From the NCBI GenBank assembly GCA_013372875.1, contig JABXIW010000148.1, positions 1-9,581 on the forward strand: 9,581 bases of DNA. The letters are read 5' to 3'. Below the pieces are notes generated by a model. The model was not told the origin of the DNA and ran no database searches. It saw nothing but the letters and a program-made list of their open reading frames with translations. A program made the translations under genes and the position numbers. This document shows positions 8,360 through 9,581 of this stretch, piece by piece (position 1 is the first letter of the stretch; the number at the start of each line of letters is the position of its first letter). This stretch comes from Gammaproteobacteria bacterium. GTDB lineage: Bacteria > Pseudomonadota > Gammaproteobacteria > Enterobacterales > Kangiellaceae.

Positions 8360-9318
8360 TAGAATACGGCTCCTAACTTAAAGATGGGTAAGTAAATGGT
8401 ATAAACTAAATTGGCAACGATCATAAACATTAAGATCAACAGCAAAGTTGATAAGCCGCTAGTTTTTTTATTGGCACTTTCAATGGTTTCTGTTTCGATT
8501 TCAGTCAGCATAATTGGTAACTCTTTTTCCTGAGTTCCCAGCTCAAAAATAGCATTTAACTTATCTATTTCACTTTTACGCAATAACTGATCTAAGTTGT
8601 AATTTTCAGTAGTGAAAAACGAATTGCTTAAAACGTTTTCGCTGGAATTGGCTACTGACTCTCTATACTCATAAATATTGTTAATAAAATAACTTCTGGC
8701 TAGTTGTATCTGCATTCCACGTAATAAAGGTAACTTTCTATGAGCGCGATTAAAAAGCAGTTTATCCGTTGGGGTTAAGCTGAAAAACACAAAAAGTCCT
8801 ATCAGAATTAATGGCGGGAGATAATAAATCACGGACAGCCACGATTGCAGCATTAACCCTTCTAGGCGCGAGGATAACTGGCTGGACTCATCGGGATACT
8901 CACTAAACAGATCGCCAAACATAGGCGCAACATAGATAGCGAACATTGCAGTAACAATCAATGCGATAACGCCGATAATTGCTGCATAGCTAGCAGAACG
9001 CATCAGTCGTCCTTTGAGTAAAGATGCCATTTGAATGCTACGCGATTGTGTATTGCTCGCTTTGGCTAGCACTTCTTCTTGGGCTATCCCCGCATCTGCT
9101 GCTTGATTCAGCTGCGAAGCAACATGAGTAAAGTGAAAGCCAGGGATTTGTTTCAAGGCTTGCTTGATATCGCCAGTCAGTTGGTATTGGTCATAAACCT
9201 TATCCCAGACTTGAGACTCAGAGAGTTCTTTTATTTGTGACAAAGCGCTTTCAATGGAATGGCCTTGTTCAACCATATTGGCAACTTGCCTTATTAAAAA
9301 TAAATGTTTTTCAATCAT
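8359..9318 (-). CDS. PilC/GspF-like inner-membrane platform protein, short form
   Basis: A 319-residue polytopic inner-membrane protein resembling the platform proteins of type IV pili and type II secretion (PilC/GspF; usually about 350-410 residues), which couple the cytoplasmic ATPase to the growing pilin filament. Residues 1-105 fit a cytoplasmic GspF helical domain ([49 protein letters not shown]). Hydrophobic segments lie at about 109-131, 161-182 and 287-311. [15 protein letters not shown] (124-138) matches the post-TM1 segment of the family. The second cytoplasmic domain (about 190-285) is hard to recognise and looks divergent. The ATG at 9318 has no Shine-Dalgarno and overlaps the upstream gene by 8 bases (ATGATTGA), so translation is probably coupled. 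Pairing with a pilin gene supports the call. It could be a TcpE/BfpE-like variant. Confidence 0.78.
   Translation of the reverse strand: MIEKHLFLIRQVANMVEQGHSIESALSQIKELSESQVWDKVYDQYQLTGDIKQALKQIPGFHFTHVASQLNQAADAGIAQEEVLAKASNTQSRSIQMASLLKGRLMRSASYAAIIGVIALIVTAMFAIYVAPMFGDLFSEYPDESSQLSSRLEGLMLQSWLSVIYYLPPLILIGLFVFFSLTPTDKLLFNRAHRKLPLLRGMQIQLARSYFINNIYEYRESVANSSENVLSNSFFTTENYNLDQLLRKSEIDKLNAIFELGTQEKELPIMLTEIETETIESANKKTSGLSTLLLILMFMIVANLVYTIYLPIFKLGAVF
8370..8374 (-). promoter_or_regulatory. Ribosome binding site of the pilin gene inside the upstream gene
   Basis: On the - strand AGGAG sits ten bases before the pilin ATG, within the last codons of the PilC/GspF-like gene. Together with the TAATG junction it suggests coupled, but also independent, initiation of pilin translation. 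Confidence 0.7.
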
Positions 9319-9581
9319 GTTTTTTTAGTTTGCAGTGATAGGGCAATAGAGTTAAAGGTAAATTTGAATCTGAACACTCTGGTATTAAGCTGGCAGCTTG
9401 GTGTTCTTGTAATTCAAGCATTAGGTAATGGTCGGAGATAAATTTATAATCACCTATTTTGATATGGGTTTTACTAGCTTCCCAAGACATGCTTTGGTCA
9501 GGATAAGAGTCGCTGCCATCAAATTCAATGGAGCCTTTGGATTGATCAAAGTTACCGTTCCAAGCAAAGGCTTGATGCTGA
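9311..9581 (-). CDS. Unrecognised protein, C-terminal 89 residues only
   Basis: An open frame enters from the right edge and ends at a TGA (9313-9311) that overlaps the start of the platform-protein gene as ATGATTGA. The visible part begins QHQAFAWNGNFDQSKGSIEF and ends HCKLKKHD. Segments such as IKIGDYKFISDHYLMLEL suggest beta strands, and two Cys (in PECSDS and YHCKL, 19 residues apart) could form a disulfide. There is no membrane segment in this part. The 8-base overlap and shared strand place it in the pilin operon; a pseudopilin or other filament-associated protein is possible, but I recognise no family. Confidence 0.7.
   Translation of the reverse strand, partial: QHQAFAWNGNFDQSKGSIEFDGSDSYPDQSMSWEASKTHIKIGDYKFISDHYLMLELQEHQAASLIPECSDSNLPLTLLPYHCKLKKHD

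Overview
The window looks like chromosomal sequence from a moderately AT-rich gammaproteobacterium. The purA ... rnr-rlmB order matches the E. coli neighbourhood (purA-nsrR-rnr-rlmB), and the proteins carry gammaproteobacterial-type motifs. The genus cannot be fixed by eye; a marine Kangiella-like lineage is only a guess. Core genes sampled by eye run near 48% GC, while a line of the acetyltransferase gene is about 30% and a line of the tandem-paralogue region about 35%. Those AT-rich stretches are therefore probably accessory.

Layout on the + strand: (1) purA (adenylosuccinate synthetase), missing about ten N-terminal residues at the window edge, ends in a strong hairpin terminator. (2) An accessory cassette fills the place where E. 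coli has nsrR: a GNAT acetyltransferase overlapping a DUF1653 protein, a class I SAM-dependent methyltransferase, and a small lipoprotein. A second strong terminator closes it. (3) rnr (RNase R) and rlmB (23S rRNA Gm2251 methyltransferase) lie 16 bases apart, a conserved RNA-processing pair. (4) Two tandem paralogues of unknown function follow. Each has an N-terminal membrane anchor, a charged helical/coiled-coil stem and a C-terminal domain with a Cys-Lys-Thr-Thr-x-Cys motif. No terminator separates them from rlmB, so they may be the tail of the rnr-rlmB transcript.

On the - strand, running in from the right edge, lies a tightly coupled set: the 3' end of an unrecognised gene, a short PilC/GspF-like inner-membrane platform protein, and a type IV pilin. 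The junctions overlap by 8 bases and 1 base. The pilin and the second + strand paralogue converge on one shared hairpin. No pilus ATPase or prepilin peptidase lies in the window, so the filament machinery must continue to the right or be supplied from elsewhere.

The parts most worth following up are the tandem Cys-motif paralogues, the unusual platform-plus-pilin operon with the unknown gene upstream of it, and the four-gene insertion between purA and rnr. Nothing here is convincing as a complete new system. There are no CRISPR arrays, tRNA or rRNA genes, or insertion sequences that I can see.
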